From: Gammaproteobacteria bacterium
GTDB lineage: Bacteria > Pseudomonadota > Gammaproteobacteria > Xanthomonadales > Wenzhouxiangellaceae
DNA: 64,000 bases
Assembly (NCBI GenBank): GCA_021772975.1
Contig: JAJFKY010000016.1
Location: 62,001-126,000, forward strand
Reading direction: 5' to 3'
The position numbers were made by a program, and so were the translations under genes. The notes below the pieces were generated by a model. It saw only the letters and a list, made by a program, of their open reading frames with translations, had not been told where the DNA came from and ran no database searches. Shown here in pieces: positions 9,249 to 17,497 of this stretch (positions within the stretch are counted from its first letter, which is position 1; each line of letters opens with the position of its first letter).

Positions 9249-9574
9249 TGCGCTGGGCTTATCTGGGTCTGATCGCCTGGCAGCCGCTGTGGCACAGTGT
9301 ATTGGTGCAGCGAGGTTTGATCGGCTTGCTGTGGATGTTGCCATTGCTGGTGGTTTTCTGGCCGGTCTGGAAGCGCCGCCCGGCGGGCCGGGCAGTGGGT
9401 GGTTTCATGGTGCTGTTATATGTGATTGTCGGTGTCACCGAGTTATGGGCCAATCCAGCTGAACGCTGGATGGCAGCCATTCAGCTGAGCCTGTGCACCG
9501 CTTATCTGCTGCCCATTATCAGACACGGCTGGGAAGTGCGCCGGCGCTTGAAAAATCAGAACGCGACGGAGTAA
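9248..9574 (+). CDS. DUF2069 family membrane protein
   Basis: This 108-aa protein has about four hydrophobic helices and ends in a basic tail. The pattern W-P-x-WH near the N-terminus (LIAWQPLWHSVL) and the ELWANP loop are typical of DUF2069. Function is unknown. ATG 9248 overlaps the wrbA stop (TGATG), the best start; a longer frame from 9197 would run inside wrbA. The family is commonly found beside wrbA in gammaproteobacteria. Confidence 0.85.
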
Positions 9575-9585
9575 ACAGGTAAGCC

Positions 9586-10074
9586 ATGCAAGAATTACTG
9601 ATCATCACCACCGGTGGCACCATCGATAAAACCTATTTCGATGCCAAGAGCGACTATCAGGTCGGCGAGCCGGAAATCGGCCGGGTGCTGGAGACTTTTT
9701 CGGCGGCTTTCCGCTGGCAGGTTATCCCGCTGTTACGCAAGGACAGCCTGGAAATCACCGATGCCGACCGGCAGCTGATTCGCGCCACGATTGAAAGTCA
9801 TCACCAACAGTATGTACTGATCACCCACGGCACCGACACCATGGTGGAAACCGCGCATGCGATACAGGATTTGCCTGAGCGTACCATGGTATTGACCGGT
9901 GCGCTTAATCCGGCTCGGTTTGTGGGTTCGGACGCAGTGTTTAACATTGGTTGTGCGCTGGGCGCGGTGCAAAGCAAACCACCGGGTGTGTATATCGCCA
10001 TGAATGGCCGAATCTGGAATCCAGACGAAGTGCGCAAGAATCGCTCGCGGAATCGGTTTGAAGAAGTAGCATAG
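9586..10074 (+). CDS. Half-length asparaginase-domain protein
   Basis: This 162-aa protein matches only the N-terminal domain of L-asparaginases. It has both conserved threonine motifs, ITTGGTIDK near residue 9 and THGTDTMVET near residue 85, plus the VLTGALNPARF segment. Full asparaginases are about 330 aa. The C-terminal domain, which supplies part of the subunit interface, is absent, and the gene ends in a clean basic tail rather than a frameshift; no asparaginase-like C-terminus follows. Short stand-alone members occur in other gammaproteobacteria, so this is probably a real, separate family of unconfirmed activity. It starts 12 bp after the DUF2069 gene and likely shares its operon. Confidence 0.8.
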   Translation: MQELLIITTGGTIDKTYFDAKSDYQVGEPEIGRVLETFSAAFRWQVIPLLRKDSLEITDADRQLIRATIESHHQQYVLITHGTDTMVETAHAIQDLPERTMVLTGALNPARFVGSDAVFNIGCALGAVQSKPPGVYIAMNGRIWNPDEVRKNRSRNRFEEVA

Positions 10075-10139
10075 TTCTGAATGCGACTACCTGCATGCGG
10101 ATTGTTAAAACACCACATCACGACTAAAACTGAAGCAGC

Positions 10140-10166
10140 TCGGCTTAGGCTTCAGCCGTAAGCCGA
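10140..10166 (+). terminator. Hairpin downstream of the asparaginase-like gene
   Basis: TCGGCTTA (10140-10147) pairs with TAAGCCGA (10159-10166), and GGCT/AGCC extend the stem inside with one bulged G. It could end transcription of the arsC operon, but no U-run follows, so it may equally be an extragenic palindrome. Confidence 0.4.
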
Positions 10167-10292
10167 CAACAGTTAGGGCAGCAGTTGTGGCAAGAGCAAT
10201 TTAAGGCTGGAAGCAGCAGTTATCCGGCCAGCATCTATCACTGCGTTCGAGATGACAGCGAAAGACTCAGGTGGCGGTGAAGGGTTCGGATA

Positions 10293-10320
10293 ACAGTGGT
10301 CAAGGATTTGCCACCACTGT
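10293..10320. repeat. Inverted repeat near the 3' end of rnhB
   Basis: ACAGTGGT and ACCACTGT arms are 12 bp apart, 30 bp beyond the rnhB stop. It is a possible end point for the long minus-strand transcript, but there is no U-run on either strand. Confidence 0.3.
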
Positions 10321-10349
10321 CAGCTGATCAGGCTATCAATACTACTGAG

Positions 10350-10931
10350 CTACTCATCGGCCGGAAATGCCAGGCACGCCTGTGCCACCGGCGCATAGCT
10401 GCGCCGATGCGCCGGGCAGGGCCCCAGCCGGCTCAACACCTGCCGGTGGGCCAGGGTCGGATAGCCTTTGTGGCGATCAAACCCATAGCCGGGATAGCGC
10501 TGTTCCAAGCGAACCATCAAGCGATCACGATGCACTTTGGCCAGAATAGAAGCGGCGCTGATGGCGGGTTCGGTGGCATCGCCTTTGATAATGGCGCGGG
10601 CAGGAATGCCAAAATCGGGCGCCCGGTTGCCGTCCACCAGGATCAGATCCGGACGCAGCTTTAGCCGGGCCACCGCCCGCTGCATACCCAGCAGGCTGGC
10701 CTGCAGGATATTGATCTGATCAATTTTACCGGCGGTGATGGTTACGATCTGCCAGGCACGGGCGTGGCTGATAATGCTGTCGGCTAACTGCTCGCGCCGG
10801 CGGGCGCTGAGAATCTTCGAATCGGCCAGACCGGTCACAGTTTGCTGATCATCCAGCACAACCGCTGCCACCACCACCGGTCCGGCCAGCGCACCGCGTC
10901 CGGCCTCGTCAACACCTGCGTGCACGCTCAT
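10350..10931 (-). CDS. rnhB: Ribonuclease HII
   Basis: This 193-aa enzyme removes RNA from RNA-DNA hybrids, including single misincorporated ribonucleotides. The opening GVDEAGRGALAGPV holds the first catalytic Asp-Glu pair. ILVDGN and KVHRDRLM carry the other conserved acidic positions, and the GYGFDRHKGYPT segment is typical of type 2 RNase H. The start overlaps the lpxB stop by 4 bp, so it is the last gene of the lpxD-fabZ-lpxA-lpxB-rnhB run. The dnaE gene that often follows is absent. Confidence 0.95.
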   Translation of the reverse strand: MSVHAGVDEAGRGALAGPVVVAAVVLDDQQTVTGLADSKILSARRREQLADSIISHARAWQIVTITAGKIDQINILQASLLGMQRAVARLKLRPDLILVDGNRAPDFGIPARAIIKGDATEPAISAASILAKVHRDRLMVRLEQRYPGYGFDRHKGYPTLAHRQVLSRLGPCPAHRRSYAPVAQACLAFPADE

Positions 10932-12076
10932 AAAAAACCTGCCGCTACCTGTGCCGCCTGGCGTCCGGCATTGCGCCGCAGCGGCTTCGCCAGTCGGTCA
11001 AAATCCGCGCGCAGCGCGGACTGGTCGCTCTCCAGCAGGCACTGTAGTTCAGCGGCGAGTCGGTCCGGCTGGACCTGATCCTGCAGAATTTCCGGCACCA
11101 GGGCGCGTCCTGCCAGCAGATTGGGTAAAGACACATGCTCCGCCTTATACAGCTTGAATTGCTTCAGGATTTGCCAGCTCAGATTGTTCAGCCGATAGGC
11201 AACTACCATCGGGCAGCCACACAGCATCGCTTCCAGGGTGATCGTGCCGGAAGCCAGCAGCGCGGCGTCCGCCATCTGCAGGACAGCGTGCGCTTGTGTC
11301 AGTAGTACCAGTTCGGTGTCGGCAGCATACCGCCGGTGCCATTCCCGCAGTTGCAGACGATGTTCATCTTTGACCAGCGCACTGACAATGGTCACCGGTT
11401 GTTTAAGCAGCGGGATGGTTTGCAGAAACGCCGGCAGCAGCCGTTGTATTTCACTGTCCCGGCTGCCGGGCAGCAGTGCGATAACCGGCTGTCCGGCAGC
11501 AATGCCATGCTGTTCGCGCAGCTGTTGCCCGGCAGCCGGTTCAGGCTGCATCTGATCGGCGCTAGGATGACCGACGAAGGTGGCCGGCACCTGATGCCGG
11601 AGCAGAAAGTCGCGCTCAAAAGGCAATAGACACAGCACGTGCTGCACTGACCGGGCCAGGGTGTGCACGCGGTTCTGGCGCCAGGCCCAGATGGATGGGC
11701 AGACGTAGTGAATGACTGGAATTCCATGCTGCTTGAGTCTGGCTGCCAGGGGCAGATTAAAGTCGGGCGCATCAATGGTGATCACCAGCTGCGGCTGCCA
11801 TTCGAGCAGGCGCTGATAAAGCCGCCGGCGCAACCGCAACAGGCGCGGCAGATGACGTAGCACTTCCACCAGTCCGAACACCGCCAACTGGCTGTAATCC
11901 CACCAGCACTCGCAACCGGCCGCGCGCAGCTTCGGTCCGCCGATGCCGGCCACGCGCAGATCAGGATAACTGTGCTGAAGCTGTTGCAGCAGATCAGCGC
12001 CGAGCAGGTCGCCGGAGGCTTCACCGGCAATAATGGCTATCGACTTGCTCACCTCAGCAAAGCCAGCCTGGTTCAA
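10928..12076 (-). CDS. lpxB: Lipid-A-disaccharide synthase
   Basis: This 382-aa GT19 glycosyltransferase joins lipid X to UDP-2,3-diacylglucosamine to form the lipid A disaccharide at the inner membrane. The N-terminal IAGEASGDLLGADLL, the central CPSIWAWRQNRV and the C-terminal ASGTITLEAMLCGCPMVVAY are all diagnostic. Length matches the family. The start overlaps lpxA by 4 bp and the end overlaps rnhB by 4 bp, a coupled operon. Confidence 0.96.
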   Translation of the reverse strand: MNQAGFAEVSKSIAIIAGEASGDLLGADLLQQLQHSYPDLRVAGIGGPKLRAAGCECWWDYSQLAVFGLVEVLRHLPRLLRLRRRLYQRLLEWQPQLVITIDAPDFNLPLAARLKQHGIPVIHYVCPSIWAWRQNRVHTLARSVQHVLCLLPFERDFLLRHQVPATFVGHPSADQMQPEPAAGQQLREQHGIAAGQPVIALLPGSRDSEIQRLLPAFLQTIPLLKQPVTIVSALVKDEHRLQLREWHRRYAADTELVLLTQAHAVLQMADAALLASGTITLEAMLCGCPMVVAYRLNNLSWQILKQFKLYKAEHVSLPNLLAGRALVPEILQDQVQPDRLAAELQCLLESDQSALRADFDRLAKPLRRNAGRQAAQVAAGFL

Positions 12077-12843
12077 CGCAAATAGCTGCGCTGGGTCCGC
12101 GCCAGAAAGTCGAGTAAATCCTGAATCTGGTCATTACCGGGCGCCATCTTTTCCAGTTCCGCGCAGGTATCGTCCCAGGACAGTCCGGAACGGAACATCA
12201 ATTTATAGGCACGCCGCAGGCTGCGCATGGTATCCGGGGAGAAGCCGCGCCTTTTCAAACCTTCGCTGTTAATACCGCGTGCGCTGGCCTTCTCGCCGGC
12301 GACCAGTACATAGGGGGGCACGCTTTGATTGACCTGGCTGCCGAACGACAGAAAACTGTGCGCGCCGATGGTGCAGAATTGATGCACAATGGAAAAGCCC
12401 CCCAGAATAGCCCAGTCATCAACCGTGACATGCCCTGCCAGTGAGGCATTATTGGCAAAAATGGTGTGATGACCGACCTGGCAGTCATGCGCCAGATGCA
12501 CGTAGGCCATAATCCAGTTGTGATCGCCGATGCGGGTATTGCCACCGGCCTGGGCAGTGCCGCGATTGAAGGTGCAGAATTCGCGAATGGTGTTATGGTC
12601 ACCGATGATCAACTCGGTGTCTTCGCCCTGATATTTTATATCCTGGGGTTCATCGCCAAGCGAATTAAACTGAAAAATGCGATTGTTTTTGCCGATCCTG
12701 GTGCGTCCGGTCAGCACGCAGTGCGGGCCGATCCAGCTGCCGCTATCGATACTGACTTCAGGACCGATAACTGTATAAGGACCAACCTCTACATCGTCGG
12801 CTAGCTGCGCCTGGCTGTCGACCAGTGCAGTGGGGTGGATCAT
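12073..12843 (-). CDS. lpxA: UDP-N-acetylglucosamine O-acyltransferase
   Basis: This 256-aa left-handed beta-helix enzyme performs the first step of lipid A synthesis, adding a 3-hydroxyacyl chain from acyl-ACP to UDP-GlcNAc. Hexapeptide repeats run from residue 1 to about 185. The catalytic His lies in YVHLAHDCQVGHH, and the C-terminal helical domain (GLKRRGFS...) is present. It lies 25 bp after fabZ and overlaps lpxB. Confidence 0.96.
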   Translation of the reverse strand: MIHPTALVDSQAQLADDVEVGPYTVIGPEVSIDSGSWIGPHCVLTGRTRIGKNNRIFQFNSLGDEPQDIKYQGEDTELIIGDHNTIREFCTFNRGTAQAGGNTRIGDHNWIMAYVHLAHDCQVGHHTIFANNASLAGHVTVDDWAILGGFSIVHQFCTIGAHSFLSFGSQVNQSVPPYVLVAGEKASARGINSEGLKRRGFSPDTMRSLRRAYKLMFRSGLSWDDTCAELEKMAPGNDQIQDLLDFLARTQRSYLR

Positions 12844-12868
12844 GGGTTGCTCAGGTCCCTTGGTTGAT

Positions 12869-13348
12869 TCAGCGCACGCGCGCCGCGCACATCATTTCGG
12901 CGCTGGCCACCAGCTTGCCGGCGCAGCGCGCTTCAGCCCGGTAGATACCCATACCGCGGATAGTGCGGACCTGCAGCACATCCATCACCAGCTGGTCACC
13001 GGGGACTACGATCTGCAGAAACTTGGCCTTATCAACCTTGGCCAGATAAAACTGATGGCGCCCATGTCCGATATCGCTTTCCGCCAGCTGGGTCAGAATA
13101 CCTGCCGTCTGTGCCATCGCTTCGACAATCAGTACTCCCGGCATGACCGGATGGTTGGGGAAATGCCCCGGGAAAAAAGGCTCATTAATGGTGACATTCT
13201 TGAGTCCGCGGATACGTTTATCGGGTTGGGTACGGTAGCCGATGATCTTGTCCACCAGCATGAATGGAAAACGGTGCGGCATCAGCTCGTGGATCCGCTC
13301 GTGACCAAAACCGGAGTCCGGATCAAAGGTGAAATCTGTATCAGTCAT
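12869..13348 (-). CDS. fabZ: 3-hydroxyacyl-ACP dehydratase FabZ
   Basis: This 159-aa hot-dog fold dehydratase of fatty acid synthesis shows [13 protein letters not shown], then the active-site His in [15 protein letters not shown] and Glu in VEAMAQ. The N-terminus has about 15 extra acidic residues compared with E. coli FabZ. It overlaps lpxD by 8 bp. Its place among lpx genes links the supply of 3-hydroxyacyl-ACP to lipid A synthesis. Confidence 0.95.
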   Translation of the reverse strand: MTDTDFTFDPDSGFGHERIHELMPHRFPFMLVDKIIGYRTQPDKRIRGLKNVTINEPFFPGHFPNHPVMPGVLIVEAMAQTAGILTQLAESDIGHGRHQFYLAKVDKAKFLQIVVPGDQLVMDVLQVRTIRGMGIYRAEARCAGKLVASAEMMCAARVR

Positions 13349-14360
13349 TTTTTTTCAGTTCCTTCAGCCTGCGCCATAGTTTATCCAATTGTCGCAGCCT
13401 TGCGATGTTTCGATGCCATATTTTTTGCGGCGCCGCGGGAATCGCGGAGCCGTAACTGCCGGGGGCCTGCAAAGAGTGCGTCACCATGCTCATGCCGGTC
13501 AGGGTGATTCGATCGCCAATCTGCAGATGCCCGCCGATGCCGCAGGCGCCACCGATCAGGCAATGCTCGCCGATACTGGTGCTGCCGGCGATGCCGGTGC
13601 AGGCGGCGATAGCCGTATGCGCGCCGATCTGAACATTGTGGGCAATCTGAATCTGATTATCCAGGCGCACATCCTCGGCCAGCACGGTGTCGCCGATGCT
13701 GCCACGATCAATGGTGGTGTTGGCGCCGATCTCGCAATCGTCACCGATCAACAGGCCGCCCAGCTGGGGCACTTTTTTCCAGTGATCCTGATTCCAGGCC
13801 AGACCAAAACCATCACTGCCCAGCACTGCGCCCGGATGCACCCTTACGCGCTTGCCAAGCCGGGTATTGGGACCGATCCAGACCCTCGCCATGATCACAC
13901 TGTCGCGTTCCACCTGACAGTCTGATTCCAGGATACAGCCTGGTCCGATCCGGACGTTGTCAGCCAGCCGGCAGCCAGGGCCGATCACGCTGTTGGCACC
14001 CACCGCCACGTTATTCCCCAGCGTGGCCTGGGCATCAATCACCGCACTGGGATGAATATCCGCCGGCGCCGGGTCCGGCACAAACCATTCAGCCAGCTGC
14101 GCATAACTGACATACGGCTGGGAACTGATCAGGCAATTGCCGGGGTAATCTGAGGCATCCCGCTCACTGAGAATCACAGCGCCGGCCCGGGTATCGGCCA
14201 ATTGTTTGCGGTAGGTCGGATTGGCCAGGAACGCTACCTGCTGACTGTCGGCGTCGCTGAGCGTAGCAATCCCACTGATACGGTGCTGGCCATCGCCATG
14301 CATCACCAGCTTCAGCCGCTCAGCGATCTGCTGCAGTGTCCAGGTGGATTGTGGGAGCAT
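13341..14360 (-). CDS. lpxD: UDP-3-O-acylglucosamine N-acyltransferase
   Basis: This 339-aa enzyme adds the second 3-hydroxyacyl chain in lipid A synthesis. It has the N-terminal uridine-binding domain (about residues 1-100), a long hexapeptide-repeat beta-helix with the catalytic His region QIAHNVQIGAHTAIAACTGI, and a C-terminal helix. Length matches E. coli LpxD (341 aa). It lies 9 bp after skp. Confidence 0.95.
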   Translation of the reverse strand: MLPQSTWTLQQIAERLKLVMHGDGQHRISGIATLSDADSQQVAFLANPTYRKQLADTRAGAVILSERDASDYPGNCLISSQPYVSYAQLAEWFVPDPAPADIHPSAVIDAQATLGNNVAVGANSVIGPGCRLADNVRIGPGCILESDCQVERDSVIMARVWIGPNTRLGKRVRVHPGAVLGSDGFGLAWNQDHWKKVPQLGGLLIGDDCEIGANTTIDRGSIGDTVLAEDVRLDNQIQIAHNVQIGAHTAIAACTGIAGSTSIGEHCLIGGACGIGGHLQIGDRITLTGMSMVTHSLQAPGSYGSAIPAAPQKIWHRNIARLRQLDKLWRRLKELKKND

Positions 14361-14369
14361 ACCGCGGGT

Positions 14370-14900
14370 TTAATCGCCGTCCGCGGCAGCTTGCTGTTGT
14401 AGATAGGCCAGCACTGCCAGGGTCAGATCAACGCTATCGTTGGCGTAAATAACCGGGCTGGAAATGATCAGATCATAATTGCGGCTGCGGGCGACCGAGG
14501 CCACCGCCTGATTGATATCATCTTCCAGTTCCTGGATCGCTTCGTTGCGGCGGAACAGAATCTGCTGGCGCAGGTCTTCACGGCGCCGGTTGATGGACAG
14601 TTCCAGATTGCGAATCCGATTTTCCAGCCTGGACCGGTCGGCGGCCGGCGATTGCAGTTGCTCGCGCAATTGCTGCAGACGCTCTTCATCAGTGGCGATA
14701 TTATCGTTCTGGGGTCGAAATTCGCGGTCTATGGATTCGCGGCTGAGAGTAATCTGGGGCGCATTGTCGAGCAATTGTTTCATATCGACATAACCGATTC
14801 TGGCAAGGCCGTTCTGGGCCTGAGCGGTAGCGGTCAGCAACAGCAGCCAGACCAGCAGGCGGGTCATCAGCCAGCACGTTGTTATGCCTGATGACATCAT
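14370..14900 (-). CDS. skp: OmpH/Skp family periplasmic chaperone
   Basis: This 176-aa protein has a signal peptide ending ATAQAQ, the start strand ARIGYVDMKQLL, and a long charged coiled-coil middle (about residues 60-130), as in Skp, which holds unfolded outer-membrane proteins on the way to BamA. The gene sits between bamA and lpxD as in E. coli. The start is uncertain: ATG 14900 gives an 11-residue extension, while ATG 14867 gives a standard signal peptide; neither has a good ribosome binding site. Confidence 0.88.
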   Translation of the reverse strand: MMSSGITTCWLMTRLLVWLLLLTATAQAQNGLARIGYVDMKQLLDNAPQITLSRESIDREFRPQNDNIATDEERLQQLREQLQSPAADRSRLENRIRNLELSINRRREDLRQQILFRRNEAIQELEDDINQAVASVARSRNYDLIISSPVIYANDSVDLTLAVLAYLQQQAAADGD

Positions 14901-14970
14901 GGCCGTTTGCCTGGGTAACCTCGGGATAAGTCGGTCATGGCCGCTGTCGGTATTCTGCCGCGCAGATTAC

Positions 14971-17466
14971 CTAAAATACTGTCCCGAACGAGAACTGCAA
15001 CGCTTCGGTGATATCACCGAACTCGTCTTTAACCGGAAAAGCGTAGCTGATCACCACCGGGCCGACCGGAGCCTGCCAGGTTAGTGACAAGCCTACCGAG
15101 CCACGTAGTTCGCTGGACTCATAACTTTTGATGTCTCGATAGACGTTGCCCACATCCATAAACAGGGCGATTTTGGAGCCGCCGCCGCCAAACGGTACCG
15201 GGACACCCAGCTCAATGCCGCCGGAGACCTTGAAGTCGCCACCAACAGCTCGACAGGTGGGGTCTTTGGGGCCCAGGGTGTTGTCATCATAACCACGGAT
15301 ATCGCGCACCCCGCCGGCAAAAAAGTGTTCATAAAATGGTAGCCCGGAATCCAGCGTGATAATGTCGTTGGGGTTGCAGAAATTACTGATCGGCTGAGTA
15401 GCCGCCAGCTCTTCCAGGGTTATTTCTTCTACCTGGCGAGTCTCGTCAAAGTTATCGAAGCTGTCCCCATAGCCGATGTTGCCGCGTATCGATAACACCG
15501 CGGCATCCCAGATAGGCCAGAATTTCGCATAGCGATAAAACAGCTTATAGAAGTCGCGTGTACTGCCCGGTCCGGTCACCTCGGCGGTAAAGTTCTGGCG
15601 CGAGCCGCGGGTCGGAAACAGGAAACTGTTGGAGGTATCACGGCTCCAGCCGACCAGCGCCTGGTAGGTGTTGATTTCACGTTCGGAGTCAGACAGTACG
15701 GTGTCGCCATTCTCGTCCAGTGAAGCCGCCAGTGGCCGGGTGGCGAACAGCAGCGCCTCACCGCAAATGCCGTTGTTATTGATATCCGCGATACAGTCGC
15801 CGTTCATATCAAACTGCTCGAGTACCGGCAGGCCGATATTGACATCAGTGGTGCTGTAGGAAAGCCCGCCGCTGATAAAATCCACTTCCGTCAGTGGAAA
15901 CCCGAAGTTCACGCCCCCGGACAGCTGGGTGGTGGAGAAAATCGAGATATTCGCGTCACCAGGATTAAATTCACTGTAATTGAATGAGAATCCGCGGCTG
16001 ACGCCGGAATCCAGCCAGTAGGGGTTGTTATAAGTGACACCCAGCTGGGTCAGAATATTACTGCGCGAGATCTGCAGGCCGACACTTTTGCCGCTGCCCA
16101 GAAAGTTATCCTGCTGCAGCGCAAGGGTGGCAATTAGACCCTGTACCTGAGAGAAACCCAGTCCCACGGAAAAGCTGCCGGAAGGGCGTTCAGTCACGCT
16201 GACCACCACATCAACCTGATCATCAGAACCGGGTACCTGCGGGGTTTCGATATTAACATCTTCAAAATAGCCCAGCCGCTGCAAGCGAATCCGCGACCGA
16301 TCCACCGCGGCCTGCGAGAACCAGGCGCCTTCAAACTGGCGCATTTCCCGGCGCAACACTTCATCGTTGGTTTTGGTGTTGCCCTGAAATGCGATGCGGC
16401 GGACGTACACCCGTTTGCCGGGTTCCACCACATAGGTCAGGCTGACAGTGCGATCTTCACGGTTGACGGTCGGGACCGGATTGATATTGGCGAAAGCGTA
16501 GCCGATATTGGAAAGCAGAGCGGTCATGTTGTCGATGCTGCGCTCCATCTGGCCGCGCGAGAAAATGGCGCCTGACTGCGTCAGCACCAGTCGCCGCAGC
16601 GTGGATTCATCGATGATCAGGTCACCGGTTAACTGCACGTCACTGAGGGTGTAAACATCACCTTCCCGGACATTGGCGGTGATAAATACCGCGCGCTTGT
16701 CGGGGCTGATGGAAACCTGGGTGGATTCAATACTGAAGTCCACGTAACCGCGGTCCTGATAAAATGAGCGCAGGGTTTCCAGGTCGCCACTGAGTTTTTC
16801 CTGGGAATACTGGTCGTCGTTGCGCAGCCAGGACAGCAGGTTGGTGGTGGTTGACTCAAACGCCTCACGCAATTCGTCATCATCGAAGACCGTGTTGCCG
16901 ACCACGTTAATGTGTTTGATTTTGGCGGTTTTGCCTTCGTTGATGTTGATCGTGATGCTGACCCGGTTACGCGACAGATTGGTCACCTGGGGATTGACGT
17001 CCACCGCATATTTGCCCTGGTTATAGTATTGCCGCACCAGTTCCTGCTGAACGCGGTCCAGATCGACCGGGTTAAAAGTTTCCCCTTCCGCCAGCCCGAT
17101 ACTGGCCAGCGCGGTTTCCAGGTCTTCGGTTTCAATCGCATCGTTGCCATTAAAGCGGAGACTGGAGATGGCAGGCCGTTCCTTAACGCTGATCACCAGA
17201 ATATTGCCTTCCCGGCCGAAATGAACATCCTGAAAAAATCCGCTGCGGAACAGTTCCCGGATCGAACGCCGGGTAAGCGATGCATTCAGCTGTTCGCCAG
17301 CTTCAAACGGCAGGAAAGTAAATACTGTACCTTCGGCGATACGCTGCAGACCAACAATGCGGATATCTTCCACCACAAAGGTATCCGCTAACTGCGCGCA
17401 GAGTGGATGGGTAACAGCCAGCATTACCAGCAAAACAAATGGCAGCAACAAACGGTTAACAGTCAT
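14971..17466 (-). CDS. bamA: Outer membrane protein assembly factor BamA
   Basis: This 831-aa protein is the core of the BAM complex that folds beta-barrels into the outer membrane. It has a signal peptide (cleavage near AQLADTF), five POTRA domains to about residue 420, and a 16-strand barrel ending in Phe (FSFGTVF). The barrel half has an unusual insertion encoded by about 15670-15820. It holds two acidic, Asn/Gly-rich loops, DMNGDCIADINNNG (with two Cys around it) and DENGDTVLSDSE. The second fits a 12-residue EF-hand-like calcium loop. The gene lies 31 bp after rseP. Confidence 0.95.
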   Translation of the reverse strand: MTVNRLLLPFVLLVMLAVTHPLCAQLADTFVVEDIRIVGLQRIAEGTVFTFLPFEAGEQLNASLTRRSIRELFRSGFFQDVHFGREGNILVISVKERPAISSLRFNGNDAIETEDLETALASIGLAEGETFNPVDLDRVQQELVRQYYNQGKYAVDVNPQVTNLSRNRVSITININEGKTAKIKHINVVGNTVFDDDELREAFESTTTNLLSWLRNDDQYSQEKLSGDLETLRSFYQDRGYVDFSIESTQVSISPDKRAVFITANVREGDVYTLSDVQLTGDLIIDESTLRRLVLTQSGAIFSRGQMERSIDNMTALLSNIGYAFANINPVPTVNREDRTVSLTYVVEPGKRVYVRRIAFQGNTKTNDEVLRREMRQFEGAWFSQAAVDRSRIRLQRLGYFEDVNIETPQVPGSDDQVDVVVSVTERPSGSFSVGLGFSQVQGLIATLALQQDNFLGSGKSVGLQISRSNILTQLGVTYNNPYWLDSGVSRGFSFNYSEFNPGDANISIFSTTQLSGGVNFGFPLTEVDFISGGLSYSTTDVNIGLPVLEQFDMNGDCIADINNNGICGEALLFATRPLAASLDENGDTVLSDSEREINTYQALVGWSRDTSNSFLFPTRGSRQNFTAEVTGPGSTRDFYKLFYRYAKFWPIWDAAVLSIRGNIGYGDSFDNFDETRQVEEITLEELAATQPISNFCNPNDIITLDSGLPFYEHFFAGGVRDIRGYDDNTLGPKDPTCRAVGGDFKVSGGIELGVPVPFGGGGSKIALFMDVGNVYRDIKSYESSELRGSVGLSLTWQAPVGPVVISYAFPVKDEFGDITEALQFSFGTVF

Positions 17467-17497
17467 TAATTATTTTCCAGTATAAGAATTCAGGCGC

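Noticed and set aside
9586-10074. Asparaginase gene as a pseudogene
   Set aside because: The frame ends cleanly in a basic tail, both active motifs are kept, and no C-terminal domain can be read downstream in any frame.
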